64,000 nucleotides of DNA from Ferruginibacter sp. (GCA_017983695.1 JAGOAX010000005.1:186001-250000); one strand, 5' to 3'. Counted from the stretch's first letter, positions 32,824-43,440 are shown. The notes: a model not told the origin generated them from the letters alone. Translations and numbers: made by a program.

Positions 32824-35800
32824 TTATTTCGACAAAATAAGTTTTTGTGTTACAACCTCATCATTTACCAATATCTGCAACGAATAAACTCCATTGCTGT
32901 ACTTTTCAAGATCATTTAACTGGATGGTATTATTTCCTTTTGCTACTTTCTGTTTTTTAAACAATACTGTTTTACCAATATTATCCACCAGCCTTAATGT
33001 TACTTCCGACTCTTTTTCTACAAAGAACCTAACCAAAACATAATCATTAGCGGGATTAGGCATAATCGTTACCGGTGTTTTGGTTTGGTTGCGCCTTACT
33101 ACTAATACATTGGTATACATAATTTCTCCTGCTTTACCAACTACTTTAATCCTGTAATAAATTATATCGTTGCCGATACCACTTATATCATCTGTAAAGG
33201 CAAAGCTTTGCTGTTCATTTAGTTTACCAGTTCCTGTAACAATACCGGTTTTAGTATAAGTAGCATTGTCAATACTCCGTTCAATTTCAAAATGATCAAT
33301 CTCCTTTGGTGTAATTATCGTCCAGTTAAGGAAGACCTGTATATTATCAGGAATTGCGCCAAAATTGATGAACTGTACCGGAAGCACCACTCCTACAAAA
33401 CGCCAGTCTCTGTTTATTTGTGCTACTGTTTTTTTCTGCACTGTAGCTTTTGTTCCTGGTGTTGCATCACCGGTTAATGTACCACCGGTTCCCATCATAT
33501 AAGAAGTACCTTTCACATTGGTTACAGAGTTTAATGAATCAAAACGGTTATCCAATCCATCGCCATCAGTATCTAAACCGGTTAGCGTTACATTTTCATC
33601 TGCATAGCCGTTAAGGTTCCAGTCGTTTCCTTCTGCTGCATCCGGGGAGCCGTCTCCGTCAGTATCTAAATCCCTGTAGTCTGGTGTGCCATCGCCGTCA
33701 TGATCATAAAGAAATATTCCGGCGCCACCAAAACCAACCTGGTTATCGTAAGGTGACATCAATCCGTCACCATCTGCATCAGTAGTGGTTGGTAATGCAT
33801 ACCCGGCGGTTGACATCCCTTCTATATTATCAGGAATACCGTCATCGTCTGAATCTATATCCAGGTAATCCGGATTGCCAAATGCATCTGTATTTCTTAA
33901 GTTTAACGCCGGTAATGCCGATACTGTAGTTGACCAACCATTGGTTCCAATAACACCATCTGCAATACCATCAAGATCAGCATCGGTTAAGCCGGCTTCA
34001 ATTACATCAACAATGCCATCGCCATCACTATCCATGTCATAAGCATTTGGCCTAAAATCCCTGTCTAAATTCTTATTAGGATAACTGTCGGCTCTTCCAT
34101 CTGCATTTATGTCTGTTCCGGTAATCAACAAAGCTGTACCTGTACCGGTAATATAACTATCATGAAGGCCGTCAGCATTAGCATCTACAAACACACCATC
34201 CACTTTACCATTATTATCGGCATCAGTTCCTCCTGCCTCTACAAGGTCTGGTATACCATCATTATCACTGTCCAGATCAAGAAAATTAGCTATAGCATCG
34301 CCATCAAGATTTGGTATTCCTAAGCCGGTGCCTGAATTATTAGCGCCGGTAGCATTCACATCTACATTTTGTGAAAGACCATCACCATCTGTATCAGTAA
34401 AGCTATCTATTTTACCATCGCCATCTGTATCAGCACCATAGGCTTCCACTACATCCGGTACTCCATCATTATCACTATCCAGGTCAAGCATATTTATTTT
34501 GCCATCTAAATCAAGGTCAAATCTGTCATCAACCAAATCTCCATTACTATCCACCCGGCCGGGGAAAGTTGGATCTAAATAATTAGGGGTACCGTCATTA
34601 TCAGAATCTCCATCGGCCTGAAAATCGTCGTTTATAAAGTCGTTATTATAATCTTTATATCCCGGGTATAAAGTATTATACCCATTTGTTATTGCCGCCG
34701 GTATATTACTTTCCACAAAATCAGGAATACCATCATCATCTTTATCAATGTCGCATGAAATTGTTACGGTAACCTGCTGACATGTAGTGGTGTTACAATC
34801 ACCTTCTGCTCTTACATAATAAGTTGTAGTTACTAATGGGGTAACAGTAATGCTACTTCCCGAATCTATTAATGTTGTTCCGCAGCTTGCACCTGTATAC
34901 CATTTCCATTTAGCATTTGAACCTAAAGTACCACCTGTTAAACCAAGCCCTACAGATATGCCCGGGCAAATATTATTTTTATTTCTTGTAGCAGTTGCAG
35001 CAGGGGTTGAAGGTGCTTTACCGCTTAGTTTAAGACCCGGTGCAATATATTGACAACCTGCTACACCGATATTACCGGTAGCCGCAATTATTACACGGTA
35101 AAATCTACCCGTATCTGCTGCAACAACCGGGTTAATGGTATAAGTTGCTGAAGTGGCTCCTCCAATATTAGTCCATGGGCCTGCACCGGGTGCCGGCGAC
35201 CATTGCCACTGAAAATCTTTAGTGCCGGGTAGTGCAGTAGAATCTGACAAGGCAGAAGTAAAAGTTGATGACCCGCCAATACATCCTGCAACTGAGTTAA
35301 CTGAAACAGTTGGTGCAGCACTACAGGTACCAAAGGTAATATCATCAATTGCCAGGTCATTACCGCAACCTCCGGGAGCATCGTTTATCAATTCGAAAAT
35401 AACACCGGTATAACCAGCAGGCATTACCCATTTTATACCATATTGAGTCCATAAGCTATCTGTTATAAAAGCTGTGGAGGCCTCAGTAATTACTAATCCT
35501 GTGGTGGCATCTCTTATCCTGCATTTTACTCTGGAATATTTAAATCCTCCCAATCCGTCGCATACGGTTTTATAGGCTGCATTACCAACAAATGAGGCAT
35601 AAAAAGAAAGAGAATATTGCTGAGCCGGACAAAGCACATTTATTGTATCTCTGTAAAAATACCGGGCAGCAGCATCTGCATTTACTAAAAGCATTCTTCC
35701 GTTTACATTTCCGGTATGGTCCCTTCTTCTTACCCAGTTTGCATTATCACCCTTTCTTGCTGTATCGGCAAGTGTAAAAGTATTTAACCCAAGTGGTTGA

Positions 35801-37386
35801 GCTGCTGCACCTGTATAGGTAGTGCTTGCGCTGGGTGCGGCAGGTAATGTGTTTGCCAAAGGAATACCAGCGCCAAATGTTTGAGTGTACATTGTAGTAC
35901 CTAACACTATACAAGGATCCAATGCAGGGGTAAGTATAATGATGAATGGTGTTGGTTGCCCTTCGCCCACATCATCTGTTTTATCATTTTGATTCAGATC
36001 CGGACTTGAACCATTGGTTGACGAATCTCGTACTGCCACATTTTTAAATCCATTTGCAGTAGCAACAGCACTGTTATTATATACAACCCCCGGATCGATA
36101 TTAGATAATCTGCACGATATACGGATTGTAAAATTATTATTGGCTACGGGGTAACATGGTAAATTTTGACCCGCTAATAATAAACTTGTAACCGTTGTAC
36201 CATTATATGCCGGGTTTAATAAAACACCAGCAGGGTTACTGGTAAAAGCCGCCGTTACATTGGAAACATTAAAGGGGCCATTTATTGCACCAAGATTATC
36301 GGTAACCTGTACATTTGTTAGTGGTACATTTCCAAAGTTCCTGGTATAAACATCATATACCACATCGTATTGTTTTGCCGTACCGGTTGCTGTTACCGAT
36401 ATTAATTTTTTTGCAGGGCCTATTCCAGAGTTGATCTGGCTCATATCGGTAGAATATATCCCTTTATTTAACGCATAAGTATAGGTTATTGATGCAGTGT
36501 CACCTGTTATACCATCTATTCTTTTAAAAACACAACCTGTACCTGGTGAGTAAGAAGCAATTAAATCGCCACTACCAAATGCCAGGCCCGGTAAACCGGT
36601 TTTACCTGCAGGTAATCTAACCGTATCTATATAAGTACAGGTAATATGCTTTGTTGGTCCACCAGCACTTCCATAATCAGGCGTAAATAATTTATTATTA
36701 AAGACGAAATACATCTGGCCGCTTGGGGTTATGGTAATATCGCCTGTTCCAACGTTCCAGAGTGTTTTGCCACCTGTATAATCTAAAGTATCCGGTATGC
36801 CTACAATACCGGTATTAAAATCTACCTGCCTTAACATACCCCTGTATGGGCCAGTTGGGTACAACCGTACAAATTCCAACTGCCAGCCAATACCATTGGC
36901 ATCAAAAGTTATACCGCCAATATCTGTATTAAATGTTTTTAAAGTATCAAGACCCGGTGCAGCTGGCGTTGGGCAGGTTGTAGGATCCCACCTCCATATA
37001 TATGATTTATAAGGAGACGGAACGTTATAATCCGTCCACACATAATAAATTTTTTGATCTGCCGGGTTAAATGCCACACTTGCATTGAAAATAGAGAATG
37101 GTCTGTTAGCTGCCGAATAACCCGACAAAGGAGCAAAGTTGGTACGCAAAACCGGCTTACATGCCCTGATTGGCGTTGCAGAATTACTTAAATTAGGGGT
37201 TAGATAATTCAGGTAATACAATGAGTCAGTGGAGCTGCCACCAGCTCCACATGCGCCTCTGCCCAAACCAATAGGGTTACTATAAGTTGCAGGTTGTGCG
37301 AATGTGTATTGTACAATACACAGTAAGCTTAATAGTGAGAGTAAAAACTTTCTCATAGTGGTACTTTTAAAAAGGATATTAGTCAA
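32824..37386 (-). CDS. Giant secreted protein with immunoglobulin-like, thrombospondin type-3 and T9SS sorting domains
   Basis: 1520 residues with signal MRKFLLSLLSLLCIVQYTFAQ (the first Met at 37386 precedes it by 10 residues). Residues about 30-330 form a beta-propeller-like or coat region (GAGGSSTDSLYYLNYL ... KIYYVWTDYN); about 345-480 a DUF11-like domain (YDVVYDVYTRNFGNVPLTNVQVTDNLGAINGPF); 490-690 a carbohydrate-type jelly-roll (TFGAGIPLANTLPAAPSASTTYTG ... NDLAIDDITFGTCSA); 690-870 Ig/PKD-like repeats. Thrombospondin type-3 calcium-binding repeats (DIDKDDDGIPDFVE ... ) fill about 880-1330, and the end VMPNPANDYVLVRFFVEKESEVTLRLVDNIGKTVLFKKQ ... KLILSK is a T9SS type A sorting domain. 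Follows the M1 peptidase gene by 9 bp, so both are one transcript. The last 600 residues are close to the 1444-residue protein; the N-terminal parts are not. Confidence 0.9.
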   Translation of the reverse strand: MTNILFKSTTMRKFLLSLLSLLCIVQYTFAQPATYSNPIGLGRGACGAGGSSTDSLYYLNYLTPNLSNSATPIRACKPVLRTNFAPLSGYSAANRPFSIFNASVAFNPADQKIYYVWTDYNVPSPYKSYIWRWDPTTCPTPAAPGLDTLKTFNTDIGGITFDANGIGWQLEFVRLYPTGPYRGMLRQVDFNTGIVGIPDTLDYTGGKTLWNVGTGDITITPSGQMYFVFNNKLFTPDYGSAGGPTKHITCTYIDTVRLPAGKTGLPGLAFGSGDLIASYSPGTGCVFKRIDGITGDTASITYTYALNKGIYSTDMSQINSGIGPAKKLISVTATGTAKQYDVVYDVYTRNFGNVPLTNVQVTDNLGAINGPFNVSNVTAAFTSNPAGVLLNPAYNGTTVTSLLLAGQNLPCYPVANNNFTIRISCRLSNIDPGVVYNNSAVATANGFKNVAVRDSSTNGSSPDLNQNDKTDDVGEGQPTPFIIILTPALDPCIVLGTTMYTQTFGAGIPLANTLPAAPSASTTYTGAAAQPLGLNTFTLADTARKGDNANWVRRRDHTGNVNGRMLLVNADAAARYFYRDTINVLCPAQQYSLSFYASFVGNAAYKTVCDGLGGFKYSRVKCRIRDATTGLVITEASTAFITDSLWTQYGIKWVMPAGYTGVIFELINDAPGGCGNDLAIDDITFGTCSAAPTVSVNSVAGCIGGSSTFTSALSDSTALPGTKDFQWQWSPAPGAGPWTNIGGATSATYTINPVVAADTGRFYRVIIAATGNIGVAGCQYIAPGLKLSGKAPSTPAATATRNKNNICPGISVGLGLTGGTLGSNAKWKWYTGASCGTTLIDSGSSITVTPLVTTTYYVRAEGDCNTTTCQQVTVTISCDIDKDDDGIPDFVESNIPAAITNGYNTLYPGYKDYNNDFINDDFQADGDSDNDGTPNYLDPTFPGRVDSNGDLVDDRFDLDLDGKINMLDLDSDNDGVPDVVEAYGADTDGDGKIDSFTDTDGDGLSQNVDVNATGANNSGTGLGIPNLDGDAIANFLDLDSDNDGIPDLVEAGGTDADNNGKVDGVFVDANADGLHDSYITGTGTALLITGTDINADGRADSYPNKNLDRDFRPNAYDMDSDGDGIVDVIEAGLTDADLDGIADGVIGTNGWSTTVSALPALNLRNTDAFGNPDYLDIDSDDDGIPDNIEGMSTAGYALPTTTDADGDGLMSPYDNQVGFGGAGIFLYDHDGDGTPDYRDLDTDGDGSPDAAEGNDWNLNGYADENVTLTGLDTDGDGLDNRFDSLNSVTNVKGTSYMMGTGGTLTGDATPGTKATVQKKTVAQINRDWRFVGVVLPVQFINFGAIPDNIQVFLNWTIITPKEIDHFEIERSIDNATYTKTGIVTGTGKLNEQQSFAFTDDISGIGNDIIYYRIKVVGKAGEIMYTNVLVVRRNQTKTPVTIMPNPANDYVLVRFFVEKESEVTLRLVDNIGKTVLFKKQKVAKGNNTIQLNDLEKYSNGVYSLQILVNDEVVTQKLILSK

Positions 37387-37395
37387 TTCTATACA

Positions 37396-39789
37396 TTAAT
37401 GACGAACCAGGAATTTAGTGGTGGATTCCACTTTCCCCTGTTTTATCACCTGTGTTATATAAATACCAGATGACAAAGTAGTTACATCAAAATGTATAAA
37501 ATTATTATTAGTTACCGATTCAATTACTGTTTTTCCTTCAGCATTTATCACACGTACACTTGTCTTTTCGTTATTTAAATTATTAAAGCTGATATTAATA
37601 ACGTCGCTGGCCGGATTGGGAGATATTATCACTTCCTTATATACAGACCCCTGTACTTTTACAATTGCTGTATAAGATTGCTTGTTTGCTGTAAATATTT
37701 TGGCCCTGTAATAAATAGTTTTTGAATTTGGAGCAACATCAGTAAACCCCCAATTATTTACCTGGCCATTGGAATTTACGTTTGTCATTGTGCCAGCCTC
37801 TATAAAATCGGTTCCATCAAAACTCTTTAACAATATTACTTTTTCTACCGGCTCATTATTACTTAATGAAAGGTTGATGATGTTTCCCGTTGCAGATTTG
37901 CTGGCGCTAAAATTTAGAATACTAACATCAAGTGGCGAACCCACAGGCGTTAAAGTTCCCGAAGCCATGGTTTTACTAAATGGATCTATAGTAATTACTG
38001 ACGGTGCAAAAGAAAGGTTATAAGTTATAAAAGCATTTCCTGCAGGGCCCATTCCATATTGATCGCCTGCATAACCTAACTGCGTTGGTGAGTAATGATA
38101 TATTACTATATTGGTATCTAATGTAAGTGCTGCATTACGTATTCTTATGGCTACCGGCATTGGCATAAATGGTGTAGCTCCAGGAGTTCTGGTTTGAGTT
38201 AAATTAAACTGAATGGTATTACCATTTATGTAATAATTTCCGGTATAATTTGGTGTACCCGTTCCTGTTGGACTGGCCCATGAATTAAAAAACGGAGTAA
38301 GGTTTACTCCCGACATCTGATTTTCCAGGTTTCTCTGAAGATCGGCAGTTGTTGCAGATTTATAAGCAAGCAAAGGGTCGTTAAGATAATCCCTTAGGCC
38401 TTGAAAAAATTTAACATCTCCCATCATTGCTCTAAGCATTGACACATTCATAGCTCCCCTTTGATAAACGGCATTATCGTTATTTGTTGTCCAGATGGTA
38501 TTAGAGTTAGCAATACTTGCAGCACTTAATATAACCGGAGTTCCTGTTAAACCACGGGCTGTGCTTTTGATACCCGTTAATATAGCTACTGGATCTAAAC
38601 CATTTGCAGGCACCAATTCTGCTCCCAATGCTTCGGAATATTTTGCAAAGCCCTCTGCAAGCCATAAATGATTCCATGTAGCAAAGGAAACCTTATCGCC
38701 AAACCATTGGTGCGCCAATTCATGTGTTAATACACCTAAATTGGTAAGTGAGCCATTAGCAATACCTGAAAAAGTCTGGTGCTCCATGCCCGCTGCTCCA
38801 AGTAAACCATCATAAAATCCATGCTTTTCCAACTTAAATGGATAGTCGCCATATTTAACACTAAAAGCCTGCAGCACCGGATTTATTTTATTCATTGCAG
38901 TAACTTTAGTTGCATGAGTTGTTGTATTACGTAAAATATAGTAGGCTACCTGTGTATTTGTTCCGCTAACATTTACTGAGGTATAATAACGTGAAAATTT
39001 TCCTACTGATATTGCTACTAAGTACGAAGCAATCGGGTAACGTGTTTTAAATTTAAAAGTACGGTTCAGTCCCGCTATGGCGGAATCTACAAGTAATCCG
39101 TTAGCTGCCGCCCAAAAAGTATCAACATTAGCATTACCCGGGTTCCATGGAACAGTAATATTAATATCCATTGAATCAATCTTATCCTGCATATCTGCCT
39201 TACATGGCCACCAGTCTCTATCTTCATATGATTCAGAAAGTGTGGTGATATACTGATTAGCTGCAGTACTTACTTTTTGATACCCTTGTGCAAGACCTGA
39301 AACTGCTGGTGGAGCACCGGAATAGGTAATACTTACAGAATCGAGTGTACCAATTGCAACAATTGGTGCAGGTGCCGGTAAATTTATGGTAATAATATTA
39401 ACAGCACCACTGGCTGGAAAAGATACGGGACATACAGTGCCATGATATCTTACAACCAAAGAACCATTATCAAAAGAAGCTTTATTAAAATCTAAAGTTA
39501 ATACATTGACATTTGCAGCAGTAGTTTTAAAATAAGTAGTAACAGTACCTGCTATATTTTTTGCTGCAGTGGGATTGATTGTCCAGTCGCAACGATGATA
39601 TACAACATCAATATTTCCACCGGTATTACTAAAGCCTACAGAGTTAGGTAAAATACCTCCTCCGGGAGTTGGGCCGTTAAGACCATGTAATTTATGAGTG
39701 AATGATTTTGTATTATCGTCTTGTGCAAATGCAATTTGCAATGTAAATAATACTACAGTAAGAGTAATAAGGTACAATTTCCTTTTCAT
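37396..39789 (-). CDS. Secreted M1-family aminopeptidase with T9SS sorting domain
   Basis: 797 residues with signal peptide MKRKLYLITLTVVLFTLQIAFAQ. The gluzincin catalytic region is complete: GAAGMEHQTFSG (the GAMEN-like substrate-binding strand), then LTHELAHQWFGDKVSFATWNHLWLAEGFAKY with HExxH and the third zinc ligand Glu 18 residues on (about residues 351-375). M1 enzymes remove single residues from peptide N-termini; here the enzyme acts outside the cell, feeding on protein. The tail (VIISPNPASDVINISFNNLNNEKTSVRVINAEGKTVIE ... GKVESTTKFLVRH) is a T9SS type A sorting domain. It leads an operon with the giant protein at 32824 and is divergent from another T9SS cargo gene at 40130. Confidence 0.94.
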   Translation of the reverse strand: MKRKLYLITLTVVLFTLQIAFAQDDNTKSFTHKLHGLNGPTPGGGILPNSVGFSNTGGNIDVVYHRCDWTINPTAAKNIAGTVTTYFKTTAANVNVLTLDFNKASFDNGSLVVRYHGTVCPVSFPASGAVNIITINLPAPAPIVAIGTLDSVSITYSGAPPAVSGLAQGYQKVSTAANQYITTLSESYEDRDWWPCKADMQDKIDSMDINITVPWNPGNANVDTFWAAANGLLVDSAIAGLNRTFKFKTRYPIASYLVAISVGKFSRYYTSVNVSGTNTQVAYYILRNTTTHATKVTAMNKINPVLQAFSVKYGDYPFKLEKHGFYDGLLGAAGMEHQTFSGIANGSLTNLGVLTHELAHQWFGDKVSFATWNHLWLAEGFAKYSEALGAELVPANGLDPVAILTGIKSTARGLTGTPVILSAASIANSNTIWTTNNDNAVYQRGAMNVSMLRAMMGDVKFFQGLRDYLNDPLLAYKSATTADLQRNLENQMSGVNLTPFFNSWASPTGTGTPNYTGNYYINGNTIQFNLTQTRTPGATPFMPMPVAIRIRNAALTLDTNIVIYHYSPTQLGYAGDQYGMGPAGNAFITYNLSFAPSVITIDPFSKTMASGTLTPVGSPLDVSILNFSASKSATGNIINLSLSNNEPVEKVILLKSFDGTDFIEAGTMTNVNSNGQVNNWGFTDVAPNSKTIYYRAKIFTANKQSYTAIVKVQGSVYKEVIISPNPASDVINISFNNLNNEKTSVRVINAEGKTVIESVTNNNFIHFDVTTLSSGIYITQVIKQGKVESTTKFLVRH

Positions 39790-40129
39790 CTGGATAATGA
39801 TTTTCTGGTTTTAGGGATATTAGAATAACTGTGAAACGTAAAGGAATAGAATTAATTGTATTTTTCATTACTTTTCCTTTCCTTTTTTTACTACATACCA
39901 GTGAAAAACTACTGCGTAGTTCTACTATTTTCTAATTATAATATTTTTTATTTACGATTTTATCATAATTATATTTCAGGGTAAAATATAATACCATTGA
40001 AAATAATATGACGATCGTAAAAAATTATGCAGCGGATATTTTCAATAAAAAACCGCTACACCAGTAATATTTATACTACAATATAATTTTTCGTTTTTCG
40101 TTTCCTCAAATTAGATAAATCCAATTTCA
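39790..40129. promoter_or_regulatory. Divergent intergenic region between two T9SS cargo genes
   Basis: 340 bp of AT-rich DNA with no frame. It holds TTTACTACAT (39887-39896), the small palindrome aactac tgc gtagtt (39908-39922) and T/C-rich stretches with poly-T. Promoters for both genes must lie here, but I cannot place them with confidence. Confidence 0.4.
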
Positions 40130-42199
40130 ATGAAAAAACACTACCTGTTACCGGTAATGCTTTGCCTGGCAAATATTGCCTTTGCACAATTAACCGTTAC
40201 AACCAACCCTACCAGTGCTGTTGCTAATATTTGCGATGGTAATTCAATTTCTATTACTGCATCTGCAACACCTGTTAACTACACAGTAGCTGCAATATCT
40301 AATGCTGCATACGACCCCAATCTTTTTGCTACAACGTTTTTAGTTGATCACGTTAATGGCTTTGTTGAGCCACTTAGTACCGGTACATTGGATAATGGAA
40401 GATGGGATAATATTACTATACCTTTTACTTTTCGCTTTTATGGCAACACTTTTAATGCTGTAAACATCAGCACCAATGGATGGGTTGGGTTGGGTGGCAG
40501 TAATTCTACAACAACAGGACTTGGCTTTGTGCTTCCAAATGCAATAGCGCCCAATAATGTAATTCATGCAATTACAAGCGACCTTACATTTGCTGCAACA
40601 TATAATGCTGTACAAAATGATGCAGTGCTTCAATATTTCGAAGTCGGATCAGCCCCTAACAGGGCGTTTGTAATTGACTACAGCAATTTAAAATTTGTTG
40701 CTGGGCCTGTTGCCTCAAGAGCCAATGTGCAGGTTATTTTGTACGAAACCACTAATATAGTAGAGATACATACAACAAGTTGTACTAACACAACTGTGCC
40801 TAAAGCGCAAGGCGTTGAAAACAGTACAGGTTCCGTAGCTGCTGTTTCAACAGGAAGAAACAATACTGCAAACTGGGCTGTGCCCGTTGGAGGAAATGCT
40901 TACAGGTTTACGCCAGACAATATTACATTCAGCTGGTCGCCTGCAACAGGTTTAAATACCACAACCGGTGCAACAGTAATTGCCACACCGGCTATAACAA
41001 CAGTATATACTGTAAGTGCCCTTAACACAGTTAACAGCGCAACAGGAAACACAACAGTTACTGTTACTGTAAACCCGGCATCATATACTTTAGCTGCAAC
41101 AGCAGGCGGCCCACAAATTTGCCAGAATATTTCAGTGTCGCCTACCGGTACAAATTACCGTGATGGTAATTGTAATCTTATTTCAAATATACTGCCCTCC
41201 GGAGGTTCTCCGGTTTCTAACTCCATTAATACCTGTATTAAATTAGACACTGGTGCCACTAAAAGAGGAACCTCTTCTTTATACGTTGCAAGAAAGTATG
41301 ATATTGAGCCTTTACTTAATCCATATCCTGCTACTTCTACCGCTACCATTACTTTATATTACCTGCAAAGTGAGTTTACAAATTATAACACAAAAGCAAA
41401 TGACAGCGGATATAAACTATTGCCTACGGGTCCTGCTGATGCAACAGGTATAAGCAATCTTGTACTAAGGCAATTTCATGGCACCGGCACAAATCCTAAT
41501 AATTATACCGGACCCTCGCAGGATTTTAATACCACAATAAGCGGATTTACAGTAGTATGGAATGCTACACGTAACTGGTGGGAAGTTACCGTTCCTGTAA
41601 CCAGTTTCTCTGGTTTTTACATTACCAGCGCCCCACTAGGGCCGCTTGCAGTAACACTCGAATATTTTAAAGGTGTACAGACTGATGGCAAACATTTATT
41701 AAACTGGAAAGCTAATTGCACTTCAAACAAAGTAACTTTTGAAATACAACGTAGTGCCGATGGACTGCATTTTAAATCCATTGCAGCATTAACTGTTGAC
41801 CAGGCCAGGTGCAGCCAGCCATTTGATGATATAGATGAACATCCGTTAAGTGGCATGAACTATTACCGCATTAAAATAATTGATGAAGATGGAAAAGCAT
41901 ATTACAGCAACACCATATCATTTATGCTAAAAACAAAGGGATATGAATTATTGAATATAAGCCCTAACCCTGTTACAACTGAAAATGCGGTAATAAAAAT
42001 TAATGCCGGTGAAAAATCGCAGGTTACCATCAGTATTTCTGATTTTTCCGGAAGAATTATTAATCACCAGATAACCCAGCTATTACCTGGTATAAATCTG
42101 GTTACAGTTAATACACAGTCGCTGGCAAGAGGTACTTACCAGGTTACTGCTTATTCTGCAGGCCAGGCGCCAAAAACAATTAAATTGATAAAACAATAG
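40130..42199 (+). CDS. Secreted beta-rich protein with T9SS sorting domain
   Basis: 689 residues with signal peptide MKKHYLLPVMLCLANIAFAQ. The first part has a nidogen-like/BACON-like pattern: PFTFRFYGNTFNAVNISTNGWVGLGGS ... ANVQVILYETTNIVEIHTTSC, known from Bacteroidota proteins that end in a sorting domain. Next come PKD-like (WSPATGLNTTTGATVIATPAITTVYTVSALN) and a Ser/Thr-rich beta domain, then a fibronectin-like segment (LEYFKGVQTDGKHLLNWKANCTSNKVTFEIQRSADGLHF) and a T9SS type A sorting domain ending IKLIKQ. No enzyme motif is seen. Divergent from the M1 peptidase; a 38-bp perfect palindrome downstream is its likely terminator. Confidence 0.85.
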   Translation: MKKHYLLPVMLCLANIAFAQLTVTTNPTSAVANICDGNSISITASATPVNYTVAAISNAAYDPNLFATTFLVDHVNGFVEPLSTGTLDNGRWDNITIPFTFRFYGNTFNAVNISTNGWVGLGGSNSTTTGLGFVLPNAIAPNNVIHAITSDLTFAATYNAVQNDAVLQYFEVGSAPNRAFVIDYSNLKFVAGPVASRANVQVILYETTNIVEIHTTSCTNTTVPKAQGVENSTGSVAAVSTGRNNTANWAVPVGGNAYRFTPDNITFSWSPATGLNTTTGATVIATPAITTVYTVSALNTVNSATGNTTVTVTVNPASYTLAATAGGPQICQNISVSPTGTNYRDGNCNLISNILPSGGSPVSNSINTCIKLDTGATKRGTSSLYVARKYDIEPLLNPYPATSTATITLYYLQSEFTNYNTKANDSGYKLLPTGPADATGISNLVLRQFHGTGTNPNNYTGPSQDFNTTISGFTVVWNATRNWWEVTVPVTSFSGFYITSAPLGPLAVTLEYFKGVQTDGKHLLNWKANCTSNKVTFEIQRSADGLHFKSIAALTVDQARCSQPFDDIDEHPLSGMNYYRIKIIDEDGKAYYSNTISFMLKTKGYELLNISPNPVTTENAVIKINAGEKSQVTISISDFSGRIINHQITQLLPGINLVTVNTQSLARGTYQVTAYSAGQAPKTIKLIKQ

Positions 42200-42220
42200 T
42201 TTTTATTACCCAATACATAA

Positions 42221-42258
42221 TAATAACAAAGCAGCCTTTAAAGGCTGCTTTGTTATTA
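42221..42258. terminator. Perfect 38-bp palindrome downstream of the T9SS gene
   Basis: 19-bp arms (42221-42239 and 42240-42258) are exact complements without a spacer; the core aaagcagccttt/aaaggctgcttt would fold as a terminator stem in RNA, with T-rich sequence following. Confidence 0.75.
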
Positions 42259-42334
42259 TACAGATACTATCTACCATGTGTTTTTAATAGTTAACTTAAG
42301 ATATTGTATTTTTACTTTTTAACTGGTATACAAT

Positions 42335-43435
42335 ATGAGCTTAGTAATTGAAAACAGGCCTGTAATTGGCATCACCTGTGGTGATATTAATGGTATTGGT
42401 ATTGAATTAATAATAAAGACCTTTAGTGATAACCGGATACTGGATATCTGCACGCCTGTAATTTTTGCAAATAATAAAGTGCTTAATTTTTACCGTAAAA
42501 GCGTACCGGATACCAATATCAATTTTATCAGTATAAAAGAGTTTAGCCGCATTAACCACAAACAGGTAAACCTGTTTAACTGTTGGGAAGAGGAAGTAAA
42601 TATTACCCCGGGTACTTTAAGTGATACCGGGGGTAAATATGCTGTAAAAAGTTTAATAGCTGGGGCACAGGCATTAAAGGAAGGTAAAATTGCCGGGTTA
42701 GTTACAGCTCCTATTCATAAAAAAAATACACAATCGGAAGAGTTTAATTTTACAGGGCATACGCCTTATTTAAAAAACTTATTTGGCGCTGCCGATGTAG
42801 GGATGTTTATGGTGGCAGAAAATATTAAAGTGGCCTTACTTACAGAACATGTTGCAGTAAAAGATATTGCACAGTATGTTACCAAAGAAAACATTTTAAG
42901 TAAACTCCAAATCATCAACAGCTCATTAAAAAAGGATTTTGGTATTACTAAACCACGGATTGCAGTACTTGGTTTAAACCCACATGCAGGCGATGAAGGA
43001 TTAATTGGCAAAGAAGACGAAGAAATTATTAAGCCTGCAATTAAAGAAGCTAAACAAAAGGATGTCTTTTGTTTTGGCCCCTATCCTGCCGATGCATTTT
43101 TTGCCAGGGGACAGCATGAAAAATTTGATGGTATTTTAGCTATGTACCACGACCAGGGCTTGATTCCTTTTAAATCGCTGGCAATTGGTGAAGGTGTAAA
43201 CTTTACCGCCGGCTTACCCGGAGTAAGAACGTCGCCTGACCATGGTGTGGCTTTTGATATTGCCGGAAAAGGCAAAGTAGATGAAGCCTCATTTAGAGAA
43301 GCGATTTTTAAATGCATTGATATTATTAATAACAGGAAAGAATTTGACGAGCAATATAAAAATCCTCTTAAGAAAATAAGCGCAGGAATGCTGGCAAGAG
43401 CTGTGGATCAACGCATATCTGAAATACCGGAATAA
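42335..43435 (+). CDS. pdxA: 4-hydroxythreonine-4-phosphate dehydrogenase
   Basis: A 366-residue enzyme of pyridoxal 5'-phosphate synthesis: oxidises 4-phosphohydroxy-L-threonine, using NAD+, to a product that condenses with deoxyxylulose phosphate. Motifs: GITCGDINGIGIELI (N-terminal Gly-Asp-x-x-Gly-x-Gly), TAPIHKKNTQSEEFNFTGHTPYL (metal/substrate His), LNPHAGDEGLIGKEDEEI, GPYPADAFFARG, and AMYHDQGLIPFKSLAIGEGVNFTAGLPGVRTSPDHGVAFDIAGKG, with metal-binding His residues. Length is typical of the family in Bacteroidota. It stands alone between terminators; the deoxyxylulose-5-phosphate-dependent route of B6 synthesis is therefore used. Confidence 0.97.
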   Translation: MSLVIENRPVIGITCGDINGIGIELIIKTFSDNRILDICTPVIFANNKVLNFYRKSVPDTNINFISIKEFSRINHKQVNLFNCWEEEVNITPGTLSDTGGKYAVKSLIAGAQALKEGKIAGLVTAPIHKKNTQSEEFNFTGHTPYLKNLFGAADVGMFMVAENIKVALLTEHVAVKDIAQYVTKENILSKLQIINSSLKKDFGITKPRIAVLGLNPHAGDEGLIGKEDEEIIKPAIKEAKQKDVFCFGPYPADAFFARGQHEKFDGILAMYHDQGLIPFKSLAIGEGVNFTAGLPGVRTSPDHGVAFDIAGKGKVDEASFREAIFKCIDIINNRKEFDEQYKNPLKKISAGMLARAVDQRISEIPE

Positions 43436-43440
43436 AATAA

